Source of the DNA: Methanolobus sediminis
GTDB lineage: Archaea; Halobacteriota; Methanosarcinia; Methanosarcinales; Methanosarcinaceae
Direction: 5' to 3'
Length of the DNA: 64,000 nucleotides
Assembly (NCBI RefSeq): GCF_031312595.1
Contig: NZ_CP133592.1
Coordinates: 2,604,001-2,668,000, forward strand
Position numbers and translations under genes: made by a program. The notes beneath the pieces are model-generated. The model saw only the letters and a program-made list of their open reading frames with translations, was not told the origin of the DNA and made no database searches. Shown here piece by piece: positions 1-8,396 of this stretch (its first letter is position 1; every line of letters begins with the position of its first letter).

Positions 1-1
1 T

Positions 2-88
2 CTTGTAGAAGGACTTGCTGAAGAAGGTATATACTCTTTAAATACTGAATTTTTTACAAACTCCCCACATTCACATAAAATCATGTAA
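2..88 (+). CDS. possible 3' end of a gene cut by the window edge
   Basis: The frame beginning at base 2 is open from the window edge to a TAA at 86-88 and would encode a 28-residue tail ending in HSHKIM. The first part (LVEGLAEEGIYSL) has ordinary protein composition, but I do not recognise a family. It is reported only because the window starts inside it. It could equally be chance in AT-rich DNA. Confidence 0.25.
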   Translation, partial: LVEGLAEEGIYSLNTEFFTNSPHSHKIM

Positions 89-542
89 TCGCCCCCCAAA
101 TCATAAAATAAAGCTCACGCTAATCAAAAGGAGTTGTCATTGCCCCACCGCTCGCTCCTTAAATTAAATATACTGCGTATATTTTATTAACCCATTTTGA
201 TTTAGGATGTAAAAGTATATAATAATATCCACATTACCGAATATAATTAGTATTTACGAATCAAGTGCTATAATTTTATGATTTAATTGATTATTTTAGC
301 TCATTGGATAATTTCATATCAAATTATTTGCAAAATACAATATTGAGTTATCTTCAAAAATCATAAATCATATTATAAATTTTTAATTAAACTATACTAT
401 TTTGTGATGATATAGATGATATCTTGTCAGAGAAACTCAATACGATTTTACAAATTTTATTTATCTAAATGATGCCAAGATAATTTATTTTAAGATAACA
501 TTTTAATATCTTTAAGTAGCCTCTTATTATGGGAGCGATAAA
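89..542. other. AT-rich intergenic region with a GC-richer patch
   Basis: About 450 bases without a convincing gene. Most is very AT-rich. A GC-richer patch at 128-160 has weak 6-bp arms (AAGGAG at 128-133, CTCCTT at 155-160) around CCCCACCGCTC. The reverse complement of that 11-mer recurs near 54617. The promoter of the downstream thioredoxin-like gene must lie in the last 100 bases; several TTTATTTA/TTTAATAT stretches could act as TATA elements and I cannot choose between them. Confidence 0.4.
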
Positions 543-935
543 ATGGCTGAAAATAATATTTTAGAAGCTAATGATTCTAATTGGGATGAGCTCATTAAAA
601 ACCAGGAAAAACCAATGGTTGTCATGTTCTATCTGCCAACCTGCGTTCACTGCAAGGAGATAGAGCCATATTTCAGGGATTATTCAATTGAGTTTCACAA
701 ATCATGTACCTTTGTAATGATGAACGGACTTGACAGTCCTCTGACTGCAAGAAAATATGGTGTTCGCGGAACTCCAACTTTTAAGTTCTTCTGTAAAGGA
801 CGTGCTATTAAAGAACAGGTGGGTCTTGTTTATCCTTCAATACTCCGCCAATCCATCGAAGAACTCATTAAACATGGTGATGAATGCGTGCTGCATACAT
901 CCCCGATGCCTGATGAAGTGTCTCCATATGAGTGA
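543..935 (+). CDS. thioredoxin-fold protein
   Basis: 130-residue cytoplasmic protein with a single thioredoxin domain at about residues 8-108. The redox motif is CVHC at about residues 35-38, following the usual β-strand (VVMFYLPT), and a cis-proline loop GTPTF lies near residue 77. It lacks the classical WCGPC sequence, so it is better called thioredoxin-like than thioredoxin. The likely role is a thiol-disulfide exchange or a redox-sensing partner; the substrate is unknown. A GGGAGCGAT ribosome-binding site lies just before the ATG. It stands alone, with the convergent phosphoglycerate mutase downstream. Confidence 0.85.
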   Translation: MAENNILEANDSNWDELIKNQEKPMVVMFYLPTCVHCKEIEPYFRDYSIEFHKSCTFVMMNGLDSPLTARKYGVRGTPTFKFFCKGRAIKEQVGLVYPSILRQSIEELIKHGDECVLHTSPMPDEVSPYE

Positions 936-1262
936 AATAGCTTCTGGCTCTGTAGAAATCCTGCTATTATGATAAATCATAGATAAATCTTAGATTGTGA
1001 ATAACTGAAATGATCCCGAAGGGTCCGGCGAAGCCGGTGTTTTCCGACAAGATGAAGCAAAATAATTTTCCTAATACCTTATACTTCTTCCAGGACTTCT
1101 GTAGAATTGATAGTATAACTGCACTAATTCATTTGATTTTTTTTATATTACGGCATTGGAATGTGCCGCCTTCGGCGGATGATTGCATTGTTTTTTAATT
1201 GTCAACTGATTTGGTGAACTAATATAAACGCAAAGATTTCTACAAAACCATTATTCTTTCAT
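936..1262. other. intergenic region with two compact GC hairpins
   Basis: A gap between convergent genes. It holds two very similar mini-hairpins in otherwise AT-rich DNA: CCGGC-GAA-GCCGG at 1025-1037 and CCGCC-TTC-GGCGG at 1166-1178. Both have 5-bp stems and triloops that are reverse complements of each other (GAA/TTC). The 62-codon open frame across this region has no ribosome-binding site or family resemblance, so I do not call it. Confidence 0.45.
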
Positions 1263-1928
1263 TTATTTATCTTTAACGAATTTGCCGTTGTTGAAACTGT
1301 AAAATACTGGCTTTCCTGTTTCCAGTTCAAGTTTAGGTATGTCTTCGTCACTGATATTCTCAATATATTTAATCACAGAGCGCAGGCTGTTACCATGTGC
1401 TGAAACGATTACATTTTTTCCATTTTCAAGTTGGGGGATGATTGCTTCTATGAAGTAAGGAATTGTGCGCTCATATGTATCCTTAAGACTTTCACCGCCA
1501 GGAGGTCTAATGTCATAACTTCTCCGCCAGATGAAAACCTGTTCCTCCCCAAACGTTTCCCTTGCTTCCTGTTTGTTCTGTCCCTGCAGATCTCCATAGA
1601 ATCTTTCATTCAGGGCATCGCTTGAAAAGACAGGAATCTCGTTATCCTCGAATCTGACAGGATGCAGTGACCATTCCTTCCTTTTAGTACTTTCATGCAG
1701 GAAAATGCCACTTTTCTTCTGCTTTGCCAGTATAAGGAATAGTGTCTCCTGCGCCCTTATGAGCTTGGAGGTGAATGCAACATCTATCTCCACGTTCTCA
1801 AGTTCAACAGCACAGTCCATTGCTTCCTTGATCCCTTTTTCACTAAGTGGTACATCAACCCACCCGGTGAACCTGTTCTCAAGGTTCCATCTGGATTGTC
1901 CGTGTCTTACCAGTATCAGATAATTCAT
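1263..1928 (-). CDS. gpmA: 2,3-bisphosphoglycerate-dependent phosphoglycerate mutase
   Basis: 221 residues, slightly shorter than bacterial GpmA (about 250). Interconverts 3- and 2-phosphoglycerate in glycolysis/gluconeogenesis in the cytosol. It has the histidine-phosphatase RHGQS motif with the phospho-accepting His at about residue 9, the GpmA hallmark FTGWVDVPLSEKG, ERFYGDLQG, RRSYDIRPPGGES, and the second catalytic His in VSAHGNSLR near the C-terminus. Start is supported by GGGATGATACG directly upstream. Many methanogens rely on the cofactor-independent mutase, so this dPGM-type gene may be an additional or acquired isoform; that is inference. Confidence 0.9.
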   Translation of the reverse strand: MNYLILVRHGQSRWNLENRFTGWVDVPLSEKGIKEAMDCAVELENVEIDVAFTSKLIRAQETLFLILAKQKKSGIFLHESTKRKEWSLHPVRFEDNEIPVFSSDALNERFYGDLQGQNKQEARETFGEEQVFIWRRSYDIRPPGGESLKDTYERTIPYFIEAIIPQLENGKNVIVSAHGNSLRSVIKYIENISDEDIPKLELETGKPVFYSFNNGKFVKDK

Positions 1929-2041
1929 CGTATCATCCCATTTATTCCCATTTACCTAATAGTATTTTGCAGGTTGCATATTAAAAGTTTAAGGTTTTAA
2001 GGTAATGTTGATAAATATGCCCGCCATCTATTCATCCAGTT

Positions 2042-2947
2042 ATGAGCTCAGAAGACACAATTCAGGCTGCGGATTTCCTGCCACTGGTCCGGCCACCCCA
2101 GAAAGATGATAAGAGTGACAGCTTTTGTTTTGCATTCAGGAACCGTGAGTTATTACTTATAGGTGAGGAAGGAAACTACAGATTACCTTTGATGAAAGAG
2201 ATGGGGAAACTTGGTTTTTCAGGGATAAGAACCCAGTATCTCGGAGAACTCAGAGATATATCATGTTATTCCATGGAACTTGACGGTTCAAAAGATACAG
2301 GAGAATTGGTATCTGGAAACCCTTTCGAGAATCTATCTCTGGCAGATGTCTGTGACCTCAGTGAAAAAACCTGTTTTGTCGGACTCAGGGAACTAAGTGG
2401 CATTCTTGAAGAAACACTAACCGCACTTGCAGGAAAAGCTGTCCATATTATGGAGTGGGATAAAAATACTCTTTATTGTGGCAGGTGTGGCAGTGAAACC
2501 TCAATAAAAGAAGAAGAAAGAGCAAAACAATGTCCTGAATGTGGTTTCACATCTTTCCCAAAAATATCACCTGCAATAATCGTCATGATCGAAAAAGAGG
2601 ACAAAGTCCTGCTGGCACGTTCTCCTCATTTCCCACCTGGCCGATACAGTATCATTGCAGGATTTGTTGAACCTGGAGAGTCAATTGAGCAGGCTGTTGT
2701 CAGGGAAGTAAAGGAGGAAGTAGGTGTCCAAATTAAAAACATCAGATACTTTGGAAGCCAGCCATGGCCTTTCCCGGATTCACTCATGATAGGGTTTACC
2801 GCTGAGCATGCAGAAGGTGACATTAAGATAGATGGCATTGAGATCGAAGATGCAGGCTGGTACAGGATAGATGAGATCCCTCATGCTCCCGGAACGACTA
2901 GTATATCAGGACAGTTGATCAGATATTTTATTGATCGGCATTCCTGA
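2042..2947 (+). CDS. nudC: NAD+ diphosphatase (NudC-type Nudix hydrolase)
   Basis: 301 residues with NudC architecture: an N-terminal β-rich domain (about 1-135), a four-Cys zinc ribbon (CGRCG at about 147-151 and CPECG at about 166-170), and a Nudix domain with box GX5EX7REVKEEVG beginning near residue 208. The NudC signature SQPWPFPDSLM follows the Nudix box. Family members hydrolyse NAD(H) to NMN(H) and AMP, and bacterial NudC also removes NAD caps from RNA. The archaeal role is not known to me. Transcribed divergently from gpmA with about 110 bases between start codons. Confidence 0.9.
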   Translation: MSSEDTIQAADFLPLVRPPQKDDKSDSFCFAFRNRELLLIGEEGNYRLPLMKEMGKLGFSGIRTQYLGELRDISCYSMELDGSKDTGELVSGNPFENLSLADVCDLSEKTCFVGLRELSGILEETLTALAGKAVHIMEWDKNTLYCGRCGSETSIKEEERAKQCPECGFTSFPKISPAIIVMIEKEDKVLLARSPHFPPGRYSIIAGFVEPGESIEQAVVREVKEEVGVQIKNIRYFGSQPWPFPDSLMIGFTAEHAEGDIKIDGIEIEDAGWYRIDEIPHAPGTTSISGQLIRYFIDRHS

Positions 2948-3072
2948 GAATAAATTTAAACCTTTTTTAATTGTTTTTTTCATATTAGTGCACAAGCTTT
3001 ATAGCATCTCATAACAAATTATTAGCATGAATACATTTGTCAAAAAGAGCAAAAACATATGAGGAAGGCGTT

Positions 3073-5049
3073 ATGATGATGTTTAGGAGATTTATTTGTA
3101 TCATTTTGTTACTAATTACCAGTTTGGCACTTGTGCAAACATGCGCAGCATTAACTTATTCGGGTGGCGGTGAATGGAACTATTCTGAAGAAATTATTAT
3201 TAAAGAGAATTCAGATAGCAGCCTGACAAATTATCAGGTTCCAATAATTCTGAATAGCTCCAATTTTGATTTTTCTCTTGCCCAGTTAGAAGGACAGGAT
3301 ATACGTTTTACATCCGGTGATTCACAGCTTAAACATTGGATTGAAGAATGGAATGCTAAAAAGGAAACTGCAACAATTTGGGTGAAAGTACCTTCTATTC
3401 CTGCCGGAAGCAGTACCACTATCACAATGTATTATGGTAACCCTGAGGCAAGTGATATTGCCAGTGGTTCCGGAACATTTGAGTTTTTTGATTCATTCAG
3501 TGGAACCAGTGCTTTTGCAAACTGGGACTCATTCACAACGGGTGGAGGAGAACAGGAAGTTTCTAATGGAGTTTGTAAACTCATAGTTCCTAAATTCCAT
3601 CCGGAGGACGTTTCCAGCATAAAATCCGAAGACGAATTTTCAATAAACTCCATGTTTGTAGTAAAAAGATCAAAAACAACTACCGGAGAAGACAGCAGAG
3701 GTCCTGTGATCACACAGGGATTTGTTGACCCTCAGAAAGAGACCAAGAACCAGATACTGTCCGTATCCGAACTTCAGAATGAGACTAAGGTTAGCTGGAC
3801 TCTTAAGAATGATAAAGCAGATGTCCGCTATTACCCTTCAGACCTGACAGACATCGATGAAACAGAAGGTGACTGGTATACTATTGGTGTTGCCTGGTAT
3901 CTGGATGATGAACTTGGAAGAATTTCTTGGTATAAGGATGGTATCAAAGATAGTAATATGGATATTGTATCCACAGAGGAGAACAACTATATTCCGATTA
4001 CTGATATGAAAGTCTACATATCTGCAAATTCGTACTCTGATACATCAGATAACACGGGTTATGTATCTATTGATTATGCCTATGTACGAAATTATGTTCC
4101 TGATGAACCAACTGTAACCCTGAGAAATTCAATTCAGGACGTTGATGAGGAAGCTGTAGTCGAGACTCCTGTCAGGATCAACATAACCCCTGCAAGTGGT
4201 ATAATGACTGCAATACGCATTTTTAATACAACTGATTATGACGAGAATGCTATTGTTGACCTGAAAGACAGCGGACTGAACACTATCATGGTCCTAACCA
4301 ATGAAGACGATATCTGGAATCTTGAGAGATTTGTTAAGACTGCACACGACAATGATATGCAGGTCTATGCAATGATCTTCAATGACCCGAACAGTGATAC
4401 CAATGAGGATAACTCCGTTTATGTGAAGTCTGTCCTTGAAGAGGTGATTGACTACAACAGCAAATCCCTTTCAGCATTTGATGGTGTGGATATAGCTCTT
4501 GATCCATGTACAGATGATCTTGATAGTGCATGTGCTTTGAACCTGCTTCTGCTTGAAGATGTCAGGAAAATGGCGGGTAATGGACTTGCAATTGCTGTCG
4601 ATATTCCTGCGTTTTATACACTGTCTGACCTTTCAGGAGTTTCTGAGAACGCTGATCTGATAATCCTTCAGACATACGAACAGGGAGACTCAAACCCGGA
4701 TACGAAGTCAGAGATCATTGATTCCGTGGCTTCCAGAATGGGTGAGATAAGAGTATCAGAAGGAAAAGCTCTCATAGGTATTTCAGTAAATAAGGACTTC
4801 CAGACTGATGCTGATGTGCAGAGTCTTCTTTCTGACATCGAAGACTATTATGCAGACGACAGTGCATTCATGGGAACATCCATAGCAGTCTATGAGGACT
4901 ACGAGGCTTATGCAAGTGTTGCAGCACCTGTAGAAGATGACAGTGGAAGCAGTGGTATTCCCGGATTCACCGGATTGTCGGCAATAGCAGGGATTGTCGG
5001 AGTAATAGCAATTTCCTTAATTCAAAAAAGAAGGTCAAAAGAAGAATGA
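3073..5049 (+). CDS. cell-surface DUF2341 protein with PGF-type C-terminal anchor
   Basis: About 658 residues from the ATG at 3073, chosen over an ATG 36 bases upstream because GAGGAAGG (3061-3068) sits just before it. Signal peptide at residues 1-28 (hydrophobic, ending QTCA-ALT). Residues 30-130 are a clear DUF2341 domain (WNYSEEI..., ...WVKVPSIPAGSSTTITMYYGNP). A concanavalin-like β region follows. Residues about 375-610 look like a TIM-barrel glycosidase-type fold (LKDSGLNTIMVL, FDGVDIALDP, NADLIILQTYE). The C-terminus is a short acidic/Gly-Ser linker, PGFTGL, a hydrophobic segment and RRSKEE, the pattern of PGF-CTERM proteins processed by archaeosortase. Function unknown; a carbohydrate-active S-layer protein is possible. 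Confidence 0.85.
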   Translation: MMMFRRFICIILLLITSLALVQTCAALTYSGGGEWNYSEEIIIKENSDSSLTNYQVPIILNSSNFDFSLAQLEGQDIRFTSGDSQLKHWIEEWNAKKETATIWVKVPSIPAGSSTTITMYYGNPEASDIASGSGTFEFFDSFSGTSAFANWDSFTTGGGEQEVSNGVCKLIVPKFHPEDVSSIKSEDEFSINSMFVVKRSKTTTGEDSRGPVITQGFVDPQKETKNQILSVSELQNETKVSWTLKNDKADVRYYPSDLTDIDETEGDWYTIGVAWYLDDELGRISWYKDGIKDSNMDIVSTEENNYIPITDMKVYISANSYSDTSDNTGYVSIDYAYVRNYVPDEPTVTLRNSIQDVDEEAVVETPVRINITPASGIMTAIRIFNTTDYDENAIVDLKDSGLNTIMVLTNEDDIWNLERFVKTAHDNDMQVYAMIFNDPNSDTNEDNSVYVKSVLEEVIDYNSKSLSAFDGVDIALDPCTDDLDSACALNLLLLEDVRKMAGNGLAIAVDIPAFYTLSDLSGVSENADLIILQTYEQGDSNPDTKSEIIDSVASRMGEIRVSEGKALIGISVNKDFQTDADVQSLLSDIEDYYADDSAFMGTSIAVYEDYEAYASVAAPVEDDSGSSGIPGFTGLSAIAGIVGVIAISLIQKRRSKEE

Positions 5050-5074
5050 TGTAATTACACATCATTTTCCTTTT
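5045..5074 (+). terminator. hairpin terminator after the DUF2341 gene
   Basis: Arms AATGATGT (5045-5052) and ACATCATT (5059-5066) pair perfectly over a 6-base loop and run into a T-rich stretch. The left arm overlaps the stop codon of the surface-protein gene. The following gene is convergent, so it may serve both strands. Confidence 0.6.
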
Positions 5075-5122
5075 AAATTTTTAATTTAATCTGGTTTAAT
5101 TTAAAAATCTCAGATTATTTCC

Positions 5123-6769
5123 TCACTGGTCGTTTTTCTCTTTCAGAAGCTCAACAGCCAGATCCCTGAGTTTGAACTTCTGTATTTTTCCGCTTGCAGT
5201 GAGTGGATAGTCTTCAACGAAGAATACATGTTTCGGAACTTTGTAGCGTGCAATTCTTGCAAGACCAAAGTCCCTGACATCCTCTTCTGTAATGTCAGAG
5301 CCTTCTTCCTTTACTATGAATGCACCGACTATCTCACCATATTTCTGATCCGGTATACCGACGACCTGGGCATTCTTGACACCTGGCATGGTGAAAAGGA
5401 ATTCTTCTATCTCTCTGGGATATATATTCTCGCCGCCACGGATGATCATGTCCTTGATACGGCCGGTGATCTTGTAGTAACCATCCTCGTCAACGGTTGC
5501 AAGGTCACCACTGTGGAGCCATCCGTCCTTGTCAATTGCAAGTTCAGTCATTTCAGGCATCTTGTAGTATCCTTTCATGACATTGTAACCACGACAGCAT
5601 ATTTCTCCCTGCTCATTCGTTCCGACAGTCTCACCGGTTTCCGGGTCAACTATCTTAACCTCTATTTCAGGCATAGATGTTCCCACTGTACTTACACGAC
5701 GCTCTATTGGATCATCTGTACTTGTCTGCGTGAACACAGGCGATGCTTCAGTAAGTCCATAGGCTATTGTGATGTCCTTACAGTGCATCTCGTTGATAAC
5801 ACGTTTCATGGCCTCTATAGGACATGGTGAACCTGCCATGATACCGGTTCTGAGGGATGTAAGGTCAAACATCTTGAACATCGGGTGGCTGAACTCTGCA
5901 ATGAACATAGTTGGCACACCATAGAGGGCTGTACATTTTTCTTTCTGGACAGCAGCAAGTGCCATCAGAGGGTCAAATATTTCCAGCATCACAAGAGTGC
6001 CACCATGGGTAAGTATAGCCATAACACCAAGAACTATTCCAAAACAATGGAAGAGCGGGACAGGGAGACAAAGCCTGTCTATTTCAGTGAACTTCTGCCT
6101 TTCTCCAATATAGTATCCATTGTTAACGATATTATAATGAGTGAGCATAACACCTTTAGGGAAACCAGTGGTTCCTGAAGTGTACTGCATGTTGATGACT
6201 TCATCCTTGTCAAGTGTTTTCATTATGCTTCTGATGGCTTCATCACTGCCGTGCTGCCCAAGAAGCAGGAGTTCACGGGTACTGTACATTCCGCGATGTT
6301 TCTCCTGACCAATGAAAATAACATTTTTCAGACAAGGGAAGTTCTCACTTTTGAGATTTCTACGGCTCTGTGTCTTTAGTTCAGGAACAAGCTCATAAAT
6401 GGTTTCGATATAACTGACATCCCTGAAACCATCTATGATCGCTATGGCTTTCAGGTCCGCCTGTTTCATCAGGTATTCTACTTCATGTATCTTGTATGCC
6501 GTATTCACAGTTACGAAAACTGCGCCAATTTTTGCTGTTGCGAACAGGAAGGTCAGCCATTCAGGAACATTTGTTGCCCATATACCTACATGGTCCCCTT
6601 TACCGATTCCAATCTCAAGCAGGCCTTTGGCCAGCATATTGATACGTTCGTCAAATTCCTTATAGGTAAATCTCAGGTCCCTGTCGGGATAGACGAGGAA
6701 TTCCCTGTCAGGGTCTTTCATAACCTGTTTCTCGAAAAAGTCACCTACCGTATCACTTGTAAAAGGCAT
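5123..6769 (-). CDS. AMP-forming acyl-CoA synthetase
   Basis: 548 residues, the usual length of ANL-superfamily ligases. P-loop-like [11 protein letters not shown] near residue 195, A5 motif AYGLTE, A7 [19 protein letters not shown]8 hinge [13 protein letters not shown], and the catalytic lysine in [10 protein letters not shown] near residue 530. This is a medium/long-chain fatty acyl-CoA synthetase type rather than an acetyl-CoA synthetase; the true acid substrate cannot be read from sequence. Last gene of a minus-strand cassette; the thioesterase ends 17 bases upstream. In a methanogen with isoprenoid lipids it may serve scavenging or detoxification of fatty or aromatic acids, which is inference. 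Confidence 0.88.
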   Translation of the reverse strand: MPFTSDTVGDFFEKQVMKDPDREFLVYPDRDLRFTYKEFDERINMLAKGLLEIGIGKGDHVGIWATNVPEWLTFLFATAKIGAVFVTVNTAYKIHEVEYLMKQADLKAIAIIDGFRDVSYIETIYELVPELKTQSRRNLKSENFPCLKNVIFIGQEKHRGMYSTRELLLLGQHGSDEAIRSIMKTLDKDEVINMQYTSGTTGFPKGVMLTHYNIVNNGYYIGERQKFTEIDRLCLPVPLFHCFGIVLGVMAILTHGGTLVMLEIFDPLMALAAVQKEKCTALYGVPTMFIAEFSHPMFKMFDLTSLRTGIMAGSPCPIEAMKRVINEMHCKDITIAYGLTEASPVFTQTSTDDPIERRVSTVGTSMPEIEVKIVDPETGETVGTNEQGEICCRGYNVMKGYYKMPEMTELAIDKDGWLHSGDLATVDEDGYYKITGRIKDMIIRGGENIYPREIEEFLFTMPGVKNAQVVGIPDQKYGEIVGAFIVKEEGSDITEEDVRDFGLARIARYKVPKHVFFVEDYPLTASGKIQKFKLRDLAVELLKEKNDQ

Positions 6770-6786
6770 GATTAAATCTCCATGAT

Positions 6787-7203
6787 CTATTTACAACTGT
6801 TGTCTTCATTCTGCAGGTGCTCTTCAAGTTTCTTCCTGATGTCATCAGGGATTGGCTCAGACTTTTTGTTTAAAAAGTCATAGTGCACGATTGTTGACCT
6901 GCCGATTGCTCCTTTTGTCCCGTTTTGCCATGCTTCCTGTGTAACTACAAATGAAGAGTTCCCTATCCTTGATATGTAGCTGATGATCTCAACATCGTGT
7001 CCGTAGAACATCTCGCCTACATAATCATATTCTGTCCTTGCCATGATGAGTTTCCAGTTCTCATAGCTCAGGTCAAGGTCAGGTGTGAACAGCCTGAAAA
7101 CCGGGTTTCTGGCCTGTTCGAACCATATGGCAATGGCAATGTTGTTGGCGTGTTTAAGTCCGTCTATATCGCCGAATCGTGGAGTAACAGTTGTTTTGAA
7201 CAT
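6787..7203 (-). CDS. hotdog-fold acyl-CoA thioesterase
   Basis: 138 residues, a single 4HBT-type hotdog domain. Visible hallmarks are the N-terminal [24 protein letters not shown] segment (Asp and the HxN pair typical of the YbgC/4HBT active site) and the downstream [16 protein letters not shown] strand. The family hydrolyses acyl-CoA thioesters. Placed between the regulator and the acyl-CoA synthetase with gaps of only 22 and 17 bases, so almost certainly co-transcribed and acting on the same acyl-CoA pool. The substrate is not inferable. Confidence 0.82.
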   Translation of the reverse strand: MFKTTVTPRFGDIDGLKHANNIAIAIWFEQARNPVFRLFTPDLDLSYENWKLIMARTEYDYVGEMFYGHDVEIISYISRIGNSSFVVTQEAWQNGTKGAIGRSTIVHYDFLNKKSEPIPDDIRKKLEEHLQNEDNSCK

Positions 7204-7225
7204 TTTTATCTACTTCTGGTATTGA

Positions 7226-7801
7226 TTAATAAGGTGCATATACGACTGCCAGTATCTTTGCATCTTCGGTTCCGACTGCATGCACATGATGAGGTACAAC
7301 GGAATCATAGTAAATGCTGTCACCGGTTGCGAGTGTGAAACGGTCCTTGCCGTAAAGGATCTCTATCTGGCCGCTGAGGACGTAAATGAACTCTTCGCCT
7401 TCGTGGGATGATGGATTTGCTTCACCTGACCCTGGGTGAACATCGATGATGAAAGGTTCCATGTGCCGGTCAGCTTTGTCTTTAGCCAGTGAGAAGAAGT
7501 CCAGTGTGCTGTTCTCGCATGTATCGCAGTTGCCGGAAAATCTTACAACATTGTCAGATTCACCGTTTTTGACAACTACCGGTTCATTATTTGGTGCATC
7601 ATCAAGGAAGGTTCCAAGACGAACTCCAAGTGCTCTTGCAATCTGCATGAGCGGAGTAAGTGAAGGAACAAGTGCCCCGTCTTCAAGTTTATTGATAAGT
7701 TCTGCGCTTGTATTACTGTTATTTGCCAGATCTTCCACAGACATGTTCTGCATTTCACGTATCTGACGGATTTTACCACCTAGTATGTTCTTATCAGCCA
7801 T
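7226..7801 (-). CDS. XRE-family transcriptional regulator with cupin sensor domain
   Basis: 191 residues. Residues about 8-63 form an XRE/Cro helix-turn-helix ([20 protein letters not shown]..., [14 protein letters not shown]). Residues about 110-190 form a cupin domain with [13 protein letters not shown] and a late PHHVHAVG histidine pair. A CDTC pair near residues 93-96, between the domains, could bind metal. First gene of the cassette, so probably autoregulatory and controlling the thioesterase and acyl-CoA synthetase, with a small ligand bound by the cupin. That regulatory link is inferred from gene order. Confidence 0.85.
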   Translation of the reverse strand: MADKNILGGKIRQIREMQNMSVEDLANNSNTSAELINKLEDGALVPSLTPLMQIARALGVRLGTFLDDAPNNEPVVVKNGESDNVVRFSGNCDTCENSTLDFFSLAKDKADRHMEPFIIDVHPGSGEANPSSHEGEEFIYVLSGQIEILYGKDRFTLATGDSIYYDSVVPHHVHAVGTEDAKILAVVYAPY

Positions 7802-7975
7802 CGTATTGTCCTCTTGGTTTTATCGCGAAAACGTGTTCTTAGGCTTACGGTATGCTCAGTTAAAAAAGTATTGATTTTTCATGAACATTTAAGATGATCT
7901 TTGAATAATATGTAGTGGCAGACGCAGATTATTATAGAATTCAGATATCCAGCTAAAGAACATTGAGCATCAATT

Positions 7976-8272
7976 TCATAAGTCACCGGATATCATTGCT
8001 TTGTGGTAAGCAGAAGTCAGCATATTATTAACAAGCTCAGTAGCTTCTTCTTCAGAATCAACCATTCTTATGGTTACCTGAGCATTCCTGAAAAAGTTAA
8101 GTTCTTTATCTCCAATTCTCAGTGCTACCATTCCAAGTTCTTCCGAATACTTCCCATCGAGATATTTGGATATCAGGGGTAAATCAGGTGTTTCATCAAG
8201 ATGTGCAATGATCCTCAGTTTCCATGGGTCTGCAATGCATGGAAGAACTTTCTCTATACTTTTTACTCTTAT
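7976..8272 (-). pseudogene. small conserved-looking protein lacking a standard start codon
   Basis: A 98-codon frame with good coding character runs from ATA (8270-8272, minus strand) to TGA at 7976-7978. It reads IRVKSIEKVLPCIADPWKL..., ...RIGDKELNFFRNAQVTIRMVDSEEEATELVNN. From memory, VRSIEKVLPCIADP-type N-termini occur in methanogen (Fe-S)-associated small domains, usually beginning M-K/R-V, which places the missing ATG exactly at the ATA. Upstream in frame there is a stop (TAA) and no ATG, GTG or TTG. A TTTAAATA element at about 8302-8310 fits a promoter giving a very short leader. Either a start-codon mutation has silenced the gene or it uses a non-standard start. Function unknown. Confidence 0.6.
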
Positions 8273-8396
8273 TTTTAATCCCCTACTATAAAAGAGATGA
8301 TGTATTTAAAAATCTTTTGAAGCATATACTCTTAAATATTCACACAACAATCTATAAATTGGAACTTAATCTTATTTTTAAAAAAGGTGATAAGAG

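Noticed and set aside
1010-1198. 62-codon frame after the thioredoxin-like gene
   Set aside because: No ribosome-binding site; contains the two GC hairpins; no recognisable protein pattern.
5228-5830. 200-codon plus-strand frame
   Set aside because: Lies antisense within the acyl-CoA synthetase gene, has Cys/Phe-rich shadow composition and no ribosome-binding site.
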